A stretch of 64,000 bases of DNA from Carnegiea gigantea (Eukaryota; Streptophyta; Magnoliopsida; Caryophyllales; Cactaceae), in assembly GCA_029747015.1 (NCBI GenBank), contig JAKOGI010000024.1, forward strand, positions 1,444,501-1,508,500, in the 5' to 3' direction. The notes beneath the pieces are model-generated. The model did no database searches. It saw only the letters and a program-made list of their open reading frames with translations, and was not told the origin of the DNA. The position numbers and the translations under genes are program-made. This document shows, in pieces, positions 1-11,230 of this stretch (positions within the stretch are counted from its first letter, which is position 1; the number at the start of each line of letters is the position of its first letter).

Positions 1-540
1 TTCTCTAACCGAGAGTTAAAAAGCATTTTGGAGAAAACCGTCAATCGGTCCTAAAAAGATTAGTCAATGAAGCTTGATGATGCTCTTCCGTTTACTACAC
101 CACTTACAAAACTCCCCTAGGCACTACTCCATACTGGTTAGTGTTTGTGAAGTCTTGCCATTTGCCAATTAAGTTAGAATACAAAGCCTATTGGGCAATT
201 TGAACTCTCAACTTTGATCGTAAGGCGGTCAGTGAGAAGAGGATATTGCAACCGAATGAGCTAGATGAGTACGTTTGAAAGCCTATGAAAGCTCCAAAAT
301 ACACAAGGAAAGCACCAAGCAACGACATGACAAGCATATTATGAAGAAGATGTTTGAAGAAGGTGACTTAGTCCTGTTGCTAAATTCCATGTTGAGGCTA
401 TACCCGTGCAAGCTGAGATCCAAGTAGTTAGGACCATTTAAAGTCATAAAGGTCATTCCTCCCGTAGTTGTGGAGGTATGGAGTGAGTCCACCAATGCAT
501 TCAAGGTCAATGGCCAGTGTCTTGAGCCTTATTTTATGAG
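1..540 (+). pseudogene. Ty3/gypsy integrase C-terminal part (decayed)
   Basis: Conceptual translation across frames gives an Athila-type integrase C-terminus. It contains a KLDDALWAYRTAYKTPLG-like stretch around 70-120, a GKSCHLPIKLEYKAYWAI stretch around 150-205, and then the usual tail with EEGDLV-like and F-K-V-N-G-Q-type residues around 350-520. In the family this segment follows the catalytic core and helps bind DNA. The catalytic D,D-35-E core lies outside the window. Several stops and frameshifts interrupt the reading, so it is a pseudogene. A short sequence at 600-655 that reads like LGRQPK matches a conserved post-integrase motif also found at about 6440-6470 on the minus strand. Confidence 0.8.
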
Positions 541-1390
541 GCAACTAATGATAAGCCCAATATCCACACTATTACTGATTCTGAGCCCTCATAGAAGTGA
601 AGGTTGAGCTCTCGACCTCAAAAAAGCTCTTCTTGGGAGGCAACCCAAGTTTTCCCTTTACTAGTTTTTCTTTAATTATATACAGTGCATTTCTTACGTA
701 AAAAAAAAAAAAACAGAAGAAAAGCAGTAAAGAAATGAAACCAAAAAAATCATCAATAAAAAAAGCAAAAATAGTGATGAAAAAGAAAAAAAAAGAAAAA
801 ACATTGGAAAAAAATATATAAGAGAGTTTTAGGAGCTCAGGACGCTAGCTATCACAGGCCCCTAGTGGTGTCTAACTCGATCCATAGAGCCTAAGTCAAA
901 AATTCCAAAACATTTGATGAAACAGAGCTCACCATAGAGGGTCCGTGGTGATCCTCCCCGTTAGCGTCTAAGTGTTGTTCATGCCCTTTGACCCGAAATC
1001 TTTCATTCATCTTCAACCCCTCAACTTTCTCTCTCTAAACTCTCTCTTCTCTCTCTACAAATTTCATAACCGTCCATCTTCACACCTTCAATTTTTAACT
1101 CATTTTCCATCAAATTTCTACCCTTTATTCTTATTTTTTCACTTTTACTCCAAATGTCCATTAAATTGTCTTTTCTTGCCCTTTTCTCTAATAGTTTTTG
1201 CATTTTTATACCCAAACCTTCAATGATCCAACTTCACCTTCCATTCTTTCAAATATTTTCTCATTTTCTTCCATATTTCTTCTCCATTAGCTTAAATTTT
1301 CATAAATTTTTCATTTTTCACCATTTTTTCTTCACCAATTCTACTTACTTAGTGTTCAGAGTATCCACTCTGCATAGCCATGATACCCAA
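541..1390 (+). other. Untranslated spacer between pol and ORF1-like gene
   Basis: No gene is supported here. The stretch holds an A-rich tract (about 700-825), a CACGG/CCGTGG-type patch (about 905-960), and a CT-rich segment (about 1020-1350) that resembles a plant mRNA leader. The same order (A-rich tract, CCGTGG-type patch, CT-rich leader, ORF1-like start) recurs on the minus strand at about 6400-5750 and on the plus strand at 49711-50340. Open frames at 972-1435 are low-complexity readings of this CT-rich leader. Confidence 0.6.
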
Positions 1391-1893
1391 CCAATGCGAG
1401 AAACCAAGGTAATATTTCTAACCCCCTTGGTTTAACACATCCAGGGCATGTTGCTAGATAAAATTTTTGAGTAGTAAACTAGTTGTTGCTACTCGTTATT
1501 ATAATAAGAATTTGTTGACATGATTGGGCTTGTTGGATGACATTCATTGGTTGTTTACTTTGGGAGGCATGGGTTAATTTTTAGAGGTTAGGGTGTGCAC
1601 TTATCATGACTCTACTCTTGAGTTTTTAATTACATTGTATGTGGAGGTCACAAGTGACCCTCGTTTTTAGGAAGACTACATTTCCTTCTATCTAAATGGG
1701 GAGTTTTATGAGTTAAATTTGAGTGCCTTCAATAGTATATTTGGTTTTCTACCAAATATGGAATTGCTCTATTGCCGTGTCCCCATACATGTTAATCTGA
1801 ATGCTTTTTGGAATGAAATTTCTAGCTATTATTGGTATGATGCAAGCAATTCCAAAGGCACTATTATTAGAAACCCCTGTATTCGAGTGGCTT
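1391..1893 (+). pseudogene. ATHILA ORF1-like protein, N-terminal part (decayed)
   Basis: This is the start of the gene that follows pol in Athila-type elements (ATHILA ORF-1 family). A readable core around 1640-1890 contains EVTSDPRF, YLNGEFYELNLSAFNSIFGF and LNAFWNEIS. It aligns with the minus-strand copy at 5150-5640, including the shared 'LGGxxxxLSLxxF'-style signature of the family. Function is unknown; it is often discussed as an env-like or accessory product. Stops are present and the gene is cut off at about 1893 by the inserted minus-strand element. The family assignment rests on motif recall and on position after integrase. Confidence 0.6.
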
Positions 1894-2773
1894 AGAGAAC
1901 TTTGATCGTTAAAGCGTCCTCTTAACAAGCAAATGTCTTTTAAGTATTGCTAAGTCAAGTCCGATCTTATCAACCAAATAGAAGGTTTCACCTTTCAGTC
2001 CTTCCCATAACTATTTAGAATTAGCAAATGAATTTGGTCAAAATTCAATCACCAAAATTTCACACATAGGATAGAATTCAACCAATCCTAATCAAGAACT
2101 AGTACAACTAAATAAAGATGAAAGACTCCAACATCAATACTTGGCTGACGATCCTTAGATTGAGAAAACAACTCACACATGTTTAAATCAACAAAACTAA
2201 ATAGAGTTTTGAGAAACAAAAACTTAGCTCAATTGGAGATCCTTCAAAGGTCTCCGAACTTTGTAAAGGCTTCAAAACAGCAAGCACTTCAATATTCACA
2301 CTCAAAACTACTAAAAATCTACACTAAACTTAGAAAAAATGGAAAAGCAATGGAAAACTAGAGAGAAGAGTTTTCTTTCTTTGTTGTGTGTCCTGTTCCT
2401 ATTGCGAAAATGCCTCCATTTAAATAAGAACATGATCAACCTCATCCACACTATGAAGGAAAATGAATAGGCTTGCTGTTGTGGCCTTACCTCAGACCGT
2501 GGCCTTCACCATAAACAGTCTGTGGTGAGGTCAGTCTTGGCTCTTTCTTCCTTTTATAGGCGTGGTGACTTGAGGGTGTCTGTGGGGAGTCAAGTTACAC
2601 TTAGTTATGGCCAACTTTGGGGTGAATGGTCCAAAAACCTGCAAACACATAAAAAAGAACCATGCCTGAGCATAAAGCAAAAAAGGTGTATAAATTATGA
2701 CATAAAGCACATAATTCTCGCTAAAAGTGGCACAAAATGACCTCAAAATAGTGTGCACTTTAAGGACTTATCA
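1894..2773 (-). repeat. 3' LTR (truncated) of the minus-strand Athila-like element
   Basis: This is a direct repeat of 9438-10320 with frequent substitutions. Both copies end on the plus strand in GGACTTATCA, which is TGATAAG on the element strand. The portion corresponding to 9086-9437 is absent here. The join to the host Athila-like gene is near 1890-1898. Confidence 0.85.
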
Positions 2774-2795
2774 AAATCCTCATGCTTAAACCATT
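2774..2795 (-). promoter_or_regulatory. Polypurine tract next to 3' LTR
   Basis: On the minus strand a purine-rich run (AAGCATGAGGATTT) lies directly against the TGATAAG start of the LTR, the expected place for the plus-strand primer. Upstream is a GGGGACAAGCAATGG motif that also precedes the plus-strand LTR at 11231. Confidence 0.65.
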
Positions 2796-4415
2796 GCTTG
2801 TCCCCAAACAATCATGAAACTCAGGCTAAAGATATGAATAACCTTCTCAGGAAGACATCAGTAGAAGCAACAATAACAAAATCAACCCAAGAGGTCGAGC
2901 CCAAAAGTGATGAAAAATTTTACAAATTGATAAGAGAAGGAAATTTTCAAAATAGGTAAGAATCATCAGTTACTCAAATCAACTTGAACAATCGTCTCAG
3001 CATATTACAATAAGTAGATCCTAGAAGAACCAATAGAACCTTACTTTAGGGATAAGGCACTCATCACTTACGTGTTTAAAATAAAATATGGTTCTCTCAA
3101 AGCTCATTCCATAGAACCAAATCAACCATGAGCTTGATAAGACTCTTTAACTCGCCACCACTAGAATGCAAAAAACACAAGGCAATTATGAGGACTTTTA
3201 TGGGCTGTAACGGGGCAAATGGGCAAAGGTAAGGAGCGAACAAGCGTTTTGGGATTTGTGGAGCTAAAAGCCAATGACTAAGAGCATAAACGATCATCTC
3301 CCAACTAAAACATACTCCTTAAAATATGAACTACATCCCCAAGTAATATCACAAGAAAAAGTACCTAAAAATATAAAACCAATACCAAATCTCTCATTGC
3401 ATTTTTTTCTTGTTTGTTTTCTTCTTTTTTCCCTTTTTTTTCTTTCTTTCTTTCTTTCTTTCTCGACATATGCACTTTTTTTACACGCCTTTAGTGTGCT
3501 TCATTTTCTTTTCTCCTTCTTTTCTTGTATTTTTTTAATTCTTTTGCGTAGATAATAATGGCAAAGGAAACTATGCATTTTTCAAACTTTTCTTGCAACT
3601 CAGAAAACCTAACACAATTCACTTTGAAAGTTAAAAAAAAGCATGACTCCCTTATCATATCCAACCGAATTACAATATCCACAAAAGGTTATTATCTATA
3701 AACTACTCCTAATCAATTATGAAAACTCTATAGTCTTGACTAAAAGGGTGAGATATATGTGTGTGGCCAAAGATAATAATACAGGTTCTCATCAATAAAT
3801 GCAGTAAAGCCTTAAAGGGGTAGCAAGGGATAAATTATTCACATAACGGTGATTATTTGGTCAATGTAGCTCATAAAGTCAAAGAATGTCTCAATCATAT
3901 TGCCTAAATGTGCATGCTACGTGTGATCTTGAACAAGAGTCAAAGCAAGTTCTAGAGACTTGAAATCTAGGAAGAATCACACATGAAAAGAAATATAAGA
4001 CTAAATTGATGAATTAGTTTATTTAGGCTCAAAATCTCATAGGACAAGGGATTTTAAATTTCATATGCCAAATACTCATGCCAAGAATCATTAAGCAAGC
4101 AACTCATATCTAACGTGAATGTCAAAATATGAACCGTGGTTTGAAAACATAAAACAAACATTTTATCCACAAATGAGTACAACAAAAAGGGTCAAAATAG
4201 ATAAAAGAAAGCCACTCAGTCTAAAGACCCATCATTAGAGGATTTATATGCTCCTTTTTTTATGTTTTTAATTTTTTCTTATTTTTTCTTTTTAGCTCTA
4301 TTTTTCCTCTTTTCTAGTTTTTTTAGATTTTTTTCCTTTTTACTAAGCCTAAAATGCGACTAAAAACTAAAAGGTGTCAAAACAGAACTAAAACGAAGAA
4401 AGAAACTTAGAAAAC
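2774..4415 (-). other. 3' untranslated region of the minus-strand Athila-like element
   Basis: I see no gene here. The stretch holds T-rich tracts and a short (TTTC)n run near 3435-3465. Segments 3010-3250 match 52440-52517 plus 60313-60500 in a gag-only element, and 3100-3800 match 10321-10600 of the split plus-strand element. Confidence 0.6.
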
Positions 4416-5743
4416 TCAATGATCAACCTGGAAATTAAAACAAAACCGAAAAACATAAATCTTCACATATCCACAACACACATATATACAACCATGAAAA
4501 ACTACAACTACTCCTCCACCCATGGACAAAGCATTATCCTCAATGCAAGCATAAAAGTCTAAAAGGGAGTAGGATAGAGTGGAGAAGAAGAAGGAGGGTG
4601 GGGTTGAAAAATGTGTCAGTCTCCCCAAGTCTCTAGGCAGGCCTTAAAGTCTTGAAAATGTTTGTTCTGGGAGCCAATCATACTAGAAGCTCATTATGGT
4701 GCTCCTAAACAAACCCCAGAGTGAGGCATGGTTAATTTCTACAAAAGCTCATAGAGATGCTTACTCTTCTTCACCGGGAAAAAAGTAGAGGTTCACCAAG
4801 TTTAGGAGAGATGTGCGATCAACATTTGGGAGAGGCATTAGCAAGTTCCCAGGATAAATCCAACAAATATGCCTACCATCAACCTTACAAAATTTTATTT
4901 GTTCAAAAGCCGCTAAGTTGAACCGCTCTGAACCTTCAAGTCTATCATTAAGGTTCGACTCAGCTCTAACAAACTTAGCAATGGAGGTAATGAGGCACCT
5001 AATTACAATCTTATGTGCAGAAGTAGTGGCTGCACTATATAATTGATTAACCAAGAATGACCTAGGGTCCATCCAGTCACCTTCAAGAATGCTATACGAA
5101 AAATATAGCTTAGACATGCAAGACACATTTAAACTATCTTCCCAGGCAAACAAACCATAAGCTAATAACCGTTAGGGCACATGAATATGGGGGTTCGAAT
5201 AACCGTGCCTTTGGAAGTACTAGTGTTATACTGATAATCCCCAGAAAGTTCATACCAAAAAGCATTCGGATTGAATGCCTTTGGGACATGACTTATGAAA
5301 GGTTCATACTTGACGGAAAACCAAATATATTATTAAAGGCACTCAAATTAAGCTCATAAAACTCCCTATTAAGATAAAAGGAAATGTAGCACTCTTGACA
5401 TCAATGGCCACTCGTGAACTCAACATGCAATGTGGTTAGGAATTCAAGTGTGAGGTCCTGATAGGTTAGGTCCCTATTTTCTAAAAATTAGCCCATCCTG
5501 CCCCGAGTAAACAGGCAACGATTCAACAGATTCTCATGATAATATCGAGTAGCTACCACAAGTTTACTACTCAAAGCATTATACCCAGCAATGTGTTCAG
5601 GATTAGTTAAACCAAGGAGTGTGGAATGTTAGCTCAGTTTCTCACGGTGGTTGATGTGCGGGAGCTTCAGGGAGCTCGTTGTAGGGCTTCACTTGAAGTC
5701 CCAGCTTCTTATGCGATTCTTTCCTTCTTCTTTGGTGCCATAA
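4416..5743 (-). pseudogene. ATHILA ORF1-like protein (decayed)
   Basis: The gene reads on the minus strand from a MAPKKKER-like start near 5740 to about 4416, with stops and frameshifts. The longest open piece is 130 residues (5153-4761). It contains WEDSLNVSCMSKLYF, then WMDPRSFLVNQLYSAATTSAHKIVIRC, and ends in an NLYFFPGEEE-like acidic stretch. The piece at 5150-5640 is homologous to plus-strand 1391-1893. Proteins of this family follow pol in Athila-type elements and have no firm function. Position after the post-pol spacer and homology to the second copy support the call. Confidence 0.65.
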
Positions 5744-6650
5744 TGGTATAATATGCATGGGAAAAAACTTAAAAAATTAAACTAAAAGCAAAATGAGAAG
5801 AAAAATGCCAGAAAATAAAAAATTTAAGAAAAGGGAAGTAAATAATGGAGAAATATAGAAGAAAAAATGAAATTTGGAAGAATAAAATTGAAAAATGGAG
5901 TTATAAAAGTTATAGGTATGGAGATGAGAAAAATGGGAGAGAAAGAACGCTTGAAAGTGAAAAATAAAGGCAGCAATGGGATTAAGGTGAAGAAAGGAAG
6001 TGGAAAGAGAAGAAATTTGATGGACTTGGTGAAAAATTAATGGCTTTAGATGAAGTGGTTATGGAGGTTTTAGAGAGAGGATGGAGTGTTTAGGGAGAGA
6101 GCGTGTCGAGTTTAAGGAAGAAGATGAAAAGAATTCAGTCAAAGGGTCCTTGAAAGCTCTTGACTGTGGATGCGAGACTCACCAAGGAACGTGTTGGTGG
6201 TCACGGACCATCCATGGTCAGCTCTAATCTCTTTTTTTTTGTGCTTTTCTCTCTTTTTTTCTTTTTCCCTTTCTTTAGAGCCTTCATAGACCGTGGTTGT
6301 GTCCGTGGAGGTTCAAAAAAAACCTGTTGTTATGCCTCTGTTTCTATAGTGTAATTAATTTCTAGTGAAGCTTCTAAAGCCCATAAATAACATAAGACAC
6401 AATAAAAAGGGGCATATAAGGGGAAAAAAAAGCTAAACAAACACTTGGGTTACCTCTCAAGAAGCGCTCATTTAAGGTCAGGAGTTTAACCTTTCTTCTA
6501 TTCCACTTCAGATTCATTGAAAATACGAGCGTCATTTTTGTCGTGAACCACAAAATTTAAATCTTTTAACTAAAGGTACCATTCAAATTCTCTAATTGGA
6601 GGCCCTTCTTCATCATCAAATGACACCATAACGTACCATCAGCATACAAG
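5744..6650 (-). other. Post-protease spacer and CT-rich leader
   Basis: On the minus strand this runs from the end of protease through the conserved post-integrase motif (about 6470-6440), a patch with several CCGTGG/CACGG words (about 6330-6160), and a CT-rich leader (about 6115-5800). The RT to integrase genes expected between protease and this spacer are missing. Confidence 0.6.
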
Positions 6651-7669
6651 AAAAATTAATAGCAGGCTCTATCAAACGGACCACTATCATTGTGTTCAAT
6701 ACCAAGATCAAAATCCAGATCGACTCCTTCCATAGGAGCTAAAGAAAGAACTACTTGAGCGAACTTGCAATAGTCACTTATGGAAGACTCATTGGAAGTA
6801 TAGGCCTCAACCTCGATTATGTTAGTGGCGTAGGAGCAGCAAACTCCAGTTAGGATCCTTAGTAAAAATCCAATCAGAATCAGAAGGATTAGGACAACTC
6901 CAATCATCCTCCATGTCAATTTCAGTAGAAAGGGGAAGTACATTCTTTCCGGAAAGAATTGGGGAAATAACTTTCTCATCCATAAAACAAAATGTAGCAT
7001 AATAGCCCCCACTTCAAATGTTATCCGCCCTCCTTTTATATTAATACTGCAACCTATAGTAGCCAAGAAGGGTGTCCCAAGAATAACTTGGGCATCGTCA
7101 ATCTTAGTCATGTCAACAATGATAAAATCTTCTAACACCAAAAATTCTCATATTTTTACAGGCACATCCTCCAATGTACCCAAAGGTCGTGGTTCAGAAC
7201 CATCTGCTAATTGGAGTGAAAAGGGTGCAGGTCACAATGGTCCCAAATGAAGCTTATGAAACATAGAGTAGGGCATTAAATTGACGCTTGCACTAAGATC
7301 ACATAGGGCTCTTTCAATCTTCATTTTTCCTATGACCCAAGGGACAGAAAAGCTACCTGGGTCAGGAAGCTTACAAGGAAAGACTTTAGGAATCTCAAAG
7401 CTATTGTTTTCTGTAAAAGCTATGGGCTCACCCTCATTATTTCTCTCCTTACTCTCAGCCATGATCAGTTCTCTACCATCCTCAAGTGTTATGTTCTCAG
7501 GATCCTCTACACCTTCTTTCAAGGTAACACATTTACAATGCTCACGGGGAGTAGATTCGAGTTTACTAGGCAGTCTACCCCGAGGTGTAGATGAAGACAT
7601 TGCCTGTTGAGCTATTTGAGCTTCTAACATCTTATTGCGAGTAGTAAGCACATCAACCTTGGAGGCCAA
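6651..7669 (-). pseudogene. Retropepsin-like protease region (decayed)
   Basis: Two open pieces, 7669-7232 and 7141-6656, make up the gag tail and aspartic protease of a Ty3/gypsy element. The active-site motif reads D-L-S-A-S-V-N-L-M-P; the family normally has D-L-G-A-S. The glycine codon is changed to serine at 7292-7294 (GGT to AGT on the coding strand). The second conserved block reads VILGTPFLATIGCSINIKGGRITFEVG, close to the family's ILGRPFLAT block. Upstream lies the FPCKLPDPGSFSVP stretch typical of Athila-type elements. Retropepsins cut the Gag-Pol polyprotein inside the particle. The active-site change and frame breaks make this copy non-functional. Confidence 0.85.
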
Positions 7670-7699
7670 TTTCTTAATGTACTCATCTTACTTTTGTTG

Positions 7700-8890
7700 A
7701 GCCAAAAACATATTCTCCATCATAGACTCTAAGTTGGATTTTTGAGGTGCTTGTTGAGGATAGAATGGTCTTTGAAATCTAGGGGGTGGTCTAAAATTCA
7801 TTTAGGGCATGAGTGGGGCATTAGACTCATAAGACAAATTGCGGTGAGTTCCCTAACTTGGATTATATGTGCTAGAGAAAGCTGGCCTAGGTGACAATTA
7901 TTCATATAATTGACCTGATCACTTACATCTTGGATAAAAGGACTATCCACTTGACAATGCACAGTCAAATGATCAGCTGATCCATATTTATCATATGATA
8001 GGGAAGGGGTACTTGAACTAATAAAATTAACATTCAAGCGTTCCAATTTTTGAGACATAGCATCAACTTTAGAAGAAAGTATAGAAATAGCATCTAATTC
8101 CAACTTACCTCTAATCCTTGGGTAGGGCTCTCTCAGACGACAATTGAAAATTGTTAAGGGCCATCTCTTTTCAAAAAATTATATGATTCATCTTCAATTT
8201 TGTTCATAAAAGTACCTCCTGCTACCGCATCAATACTAGACCTTTTTCGATGAGGTGATTCATAGCTAAAACAACACTGGTTGGTTGACTCCATTGTAAA
8301 ATGTTTGCACAATCATCCATATTAGAAGACCATGGTGATGGCGTAATCATAAAAGACCCTTGAATCATTCCCAGGCTTCATAAAGAGTCCCGTATTCCTT
8401 TTGAGAGAAAGTAAGGATTTGATTCTGCAAGCTTGTCGTCTTATTTGGAGGGAAGAACATGGCAAGAAAGACTTTTGTAAGCTCGTCTCATGTTATTATG
8501 CATAGGCAATGAGTAAAGCCATGCCCTCGCCTTATGCCAAAGTGAAAATGGAAAAAGGCACTAGTAGATGACATTGGTAGAAACTCCATTGAGTTTTAAC
8601 GTATCATACACCTCCAAAAAGATCGAGAGGCGTAAGTTTGGATCTTTTAATGGGGTGCTTCTAAACTGAGATTGCTGTACCATGGATATAAGGGTTGGTT
8701 TGAGCTCAAAGTTGTTTGCTTCTACGTTTGGCTGAGCGATGCTCAAGGAAATGCCTTGGGCTCTCGAGGTTACAAAATCCTAGAGTGTCCTTCTTTGGTT
8801 ACCTCCTATTCCTACCATTGGTGAAGAAACTGCTTTAGCCTTAAGTCTTTGCTCTTCTACCCTTAATGTCATCATTCAAGAGCGAAATGT
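7700..8890 (-). pseudogene. Athila-type gag (decayed)
   Basis: Minus-strand frames give a recognisable capsid domain: NNFELKPTLISMVQQSQF then DPNLRLSIFLEVYDTLKLNGV (8690-8570), followed by FPFSLWHKARAWLYSLP (about 8555-8500). A later piece (8103-7798) carries VDAMSQKLERLNVNF and a degenerate zinc knuckle with HLTVHCQV, matching the CCHC region of Athila gag. Gag forms the particle that packages element RNA. Stops and frameshifts occur throughout. It sits between PBS and protease, as expected. Confidence 0.82.
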
Positions 8891-9062
8891 CCTTTCGATT
8901 TTCGGATCGAATTAAAGCAAAAAGAGACTTTCCATATAAAGGAGAAATCTGCAAAATTGGTAATAAAACTAGCAATACAAATAAAAACTATAAAGAAAAG
9001 AAAATAATGATAAAATGCTTACTTAATTTCTAAGGGCTAACTCAATATCCATAAATTTGGGC

Positions 9063-9079
9063 CCCCAGCAGCAGCGCCA
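9063..9079 (-). promoter_or_regulatory. Primer-binding site, tRNA-Asp type (degenerate)
   Basis: The plus strand reads CCCCAGCAGCAGCGCCA, three mismatches from the 3' end of plant tRNA-Asp. It lies 6 bp inside the inner end of the 5' LTR, where reverse transcription would be primed. Confidence 0.75.
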
Positions 9080-9085
9080 GTAACT

Positions 9086-10320
9086 TGACTTATGGCTGCA
9101 AGCGTACGAGTGTTATAGTTTAGTAAAGTATCATTTCCACGAAGACCAATTGTAATCTAATGAGTTTTGTCCTATAAAAGTGCTAAGTAAGCAATTTCAA
9201 TAAAGAGTTTGCATGACACTATACCCTAACTATAAAATTCAATCAATTAAAAACATCTAGGGATTTGTTTCACCTTGTAAAGATGTGGATCAATGAAATA
9301 TATCATGTACTTGATCTATTATGGGGGATTGAAAGGGGTGCAATCGTATTCAGAATTCAATCTTCTTTTGAAATAAACAGAATTCCCTAAACTAACTAGT
9401 CATTCGTTCAAATGCCCTTGTTTAGTATAAATAAAGATCATTGATCGCTAAAGGGTCCTCTTAATAAGTGAATCTCTTCCAAGTATTGCTAAGTGAAGTC
9501 TTCTCTTGTCAATCAAATAACAAGTTTCACCTTTCAATCCTTTACTTAATTATTTAGAGCTAGAAAATGATTTTGGCCAAAATTTAATCACAACAATTTT
9601 ACACACAAGATAGAATTCAACTAATCCTAATCAAGAATAAGTACAACTGAATAAAGATGGAAGACTTCAACATCAATACTTAGCTAACAATCCCTAGATT
9701 GAGAAAACTACTCACACATGTTTAAATTAATAAAACAAAATACAGTTTTGAGAGAAAACTTAGCACAATTAGAGATCTTTCTAGGGTTTCCCAATTTTGC
9801 AAGGGCTCCAAAATAACAAGCACTTCGACATTCATACTAAAAATTACTAAAAATCTAAACTAAACTTAGAAAAAATGAAAAAGGAAAGGAAAACTTACGA
9901 GAAAAGTTTTCTTGCATTGTTGTATGTCCTCCTTCTACAGCGAAAATGGCTCTATTCAAAGAGGAACACGATCAACCTTAGGCACATGATGAAGGAAAAC
10001 GAAAAAGCTTACAGTTATGGCCTCACCACGGACCGTGGCGATCACCATGAATAACCTGTGGTGAGCTCTATCTCGGCTATCTTTTGTTGTTACTTCCTTG
10101 TATGGGCATAGTGACTTGGGAGCGTCTGTGGGGAGTCAAGTTACACTCAATTATGGCCAACTTTGGGGTGAAATGGTCCAAAAACCTACAAAACACACGA
10201 AAGAACCAAACCCAAGCATAAAACTACAAAAGGAGTATAAATTATAGCATAATGCACACAATTCTCCTAAAGAATGGCACAAAATGACATCAAAATAGTG
10301 TGCCCTTTAAGGACTTATCA
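9086..10320 (-). repeat. 5' LTR of the minus-strand Athila-like element
   Basis: The LTR is 1235 bp, TG...CA bounded on the element strand (TGATAAG start at 10320, AAGTCA end at 9086). It is a direct repeat of 1894-2773 and an inverted relative of the plus-strand LTR at 11231-12350. It contains CCACGG/CCGTGG words near 10025-10060. Confidence 0.87.
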
Positions 10321-11230
10321 GAGTGTTGACATCTTTTTTTTGATGCAAATCAATAATATGATCCTTGGCCAAATATGAGTCTTACCGTTAAGCCAAGACT
10401 CTAGAGTTTCATTATTGATCGGGAATAGTTTGTGGATAATGACATTTTTGTTTGGTGTAGTTTGTTTGTATGTGATAAGGGATTTATGCGGTATTTCCCT
10501 TGGTGTCAATTGAGTTGAATTTTGTGAGTTGGTTAGGAAAGTGTTAAAACATGCACCATTTATCTAGCCATATTCCTTCTCTTACAAAAAAGAAAAAATA
10601 AAAGAAAAAAAGTGACAATAAAAATGTTGAATTAAAAAAAAAGCAAAGTAGTACAAGGATTTACCATTGATTTCATAATAGATATACTTCAACACTTTCT
10701 CTATAGCAGACCAACTAGGGGTAATTTTGTTTGTTTGAGATATATTGATCTGAGGAGTATTATTGTGGAAAGTTGGGCGAAGATGATTTACAATTACAGT
10801 CTTTGGCTTTGGGCTCCACAAATTCCAGCATGTTTGTTCCCCTCTTACCTTTACCCATAGCCCTGTTACAACCCTATTAAAATTCCAACATATTTGTTCC
10901 CCTCTTACTTTTAACACATGAGTGATGAATGCTTCATTACAAAAGTGAGGATCTACCAGTTCTTTCAGCTCTACCTATTGTATGTGCCAATATAATTGTT
11001 TAAGTTGATTTAGGTGATTGATTTAATATTTGATTTAATAGTACTTGCTCTTATTTCGAAAACTTTATTCTTTTATCTATTTTGTAATGCTTTCAATCAC
11101 TTTTGGGCTAACTTGTTGGGTTGGTTTGGTTGTTGATGTTGCTACTATTGTTTATCTGAGGAGGTTCTTCATCTTAGCTTTGGTTTCATAGTTGCTTGGG
11201 GACAAGCAACGGTTCCAGCATGGGAGCTTT
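10321..11230 (+). other. Athila-like host element resumed: 3' untranslated region
   Basis: No gene is supported here. The sequence is homologous, in opposite orientation, to 2774-3800, so it is the 3' untranslated region of the plus-strand element split at 1893. It ends with a GGGGACAAGCAACGG motif and a purine-rich GCATGGGAGC run (about 11218-11228) just before the LTR. Confidence 0.75.

Larger units (their letters stand above)
1..1893 (+). mobile_element. Athila-like Ty3/gypsy element, left part of split copy
   Basis: This is the 3' half of a plus-strand Ty3/gypsy retrotransposon, entering from beyond the left edge. It shows the end of integrase, then an untranslated A-rich and CT-rich stretch, then the start of the ATHILA ORF1-like gene. 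That gene stops abruptly near 1893, where a minus-strand LTR begins. The element resumes at 10321 with its 3' untranslated region and 3' LTR (10321-12350). I matched the two halves by comparison with the related minus-strand element between them: 1893 corresponds to about 5150 of that element and 10321 to about 3800. About 1.3 kb of the host is therefore missing at the junction. Confidence 0.8.
1894..10320 (-). mobile_element. Non-autonomous Athila-like element lacking RT, RNase H and integrase
   Basis: This minus-strand LTR element reads, in its own orientation: 5' LTR 10320-9086, tRNA-Asp type PBS, gag, protease, a direct step into the post-pol spacer, ORF1-like gene, long 3' untranslated region, polypurine tract, 3' LTR 2773-1894. 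No RT, RNase H or integrase lies between the protease (ends about 6650) and the conserved post-integrase motif at about 6450, so about 3 kb of pol is absent. Its 3' LTR lacks the last ~350 bp present in the 5' LTR. It sits inside a plus-strand member of the same family. Confidence 0.82.

Noticed and set aside
972..1435. Two open frames as small proteins
   Set aside because: They lie in the CT-rich leader before the ORF1-like gene; Ser/Phe/Leu-rich low complexity with no conservation at the protein level.
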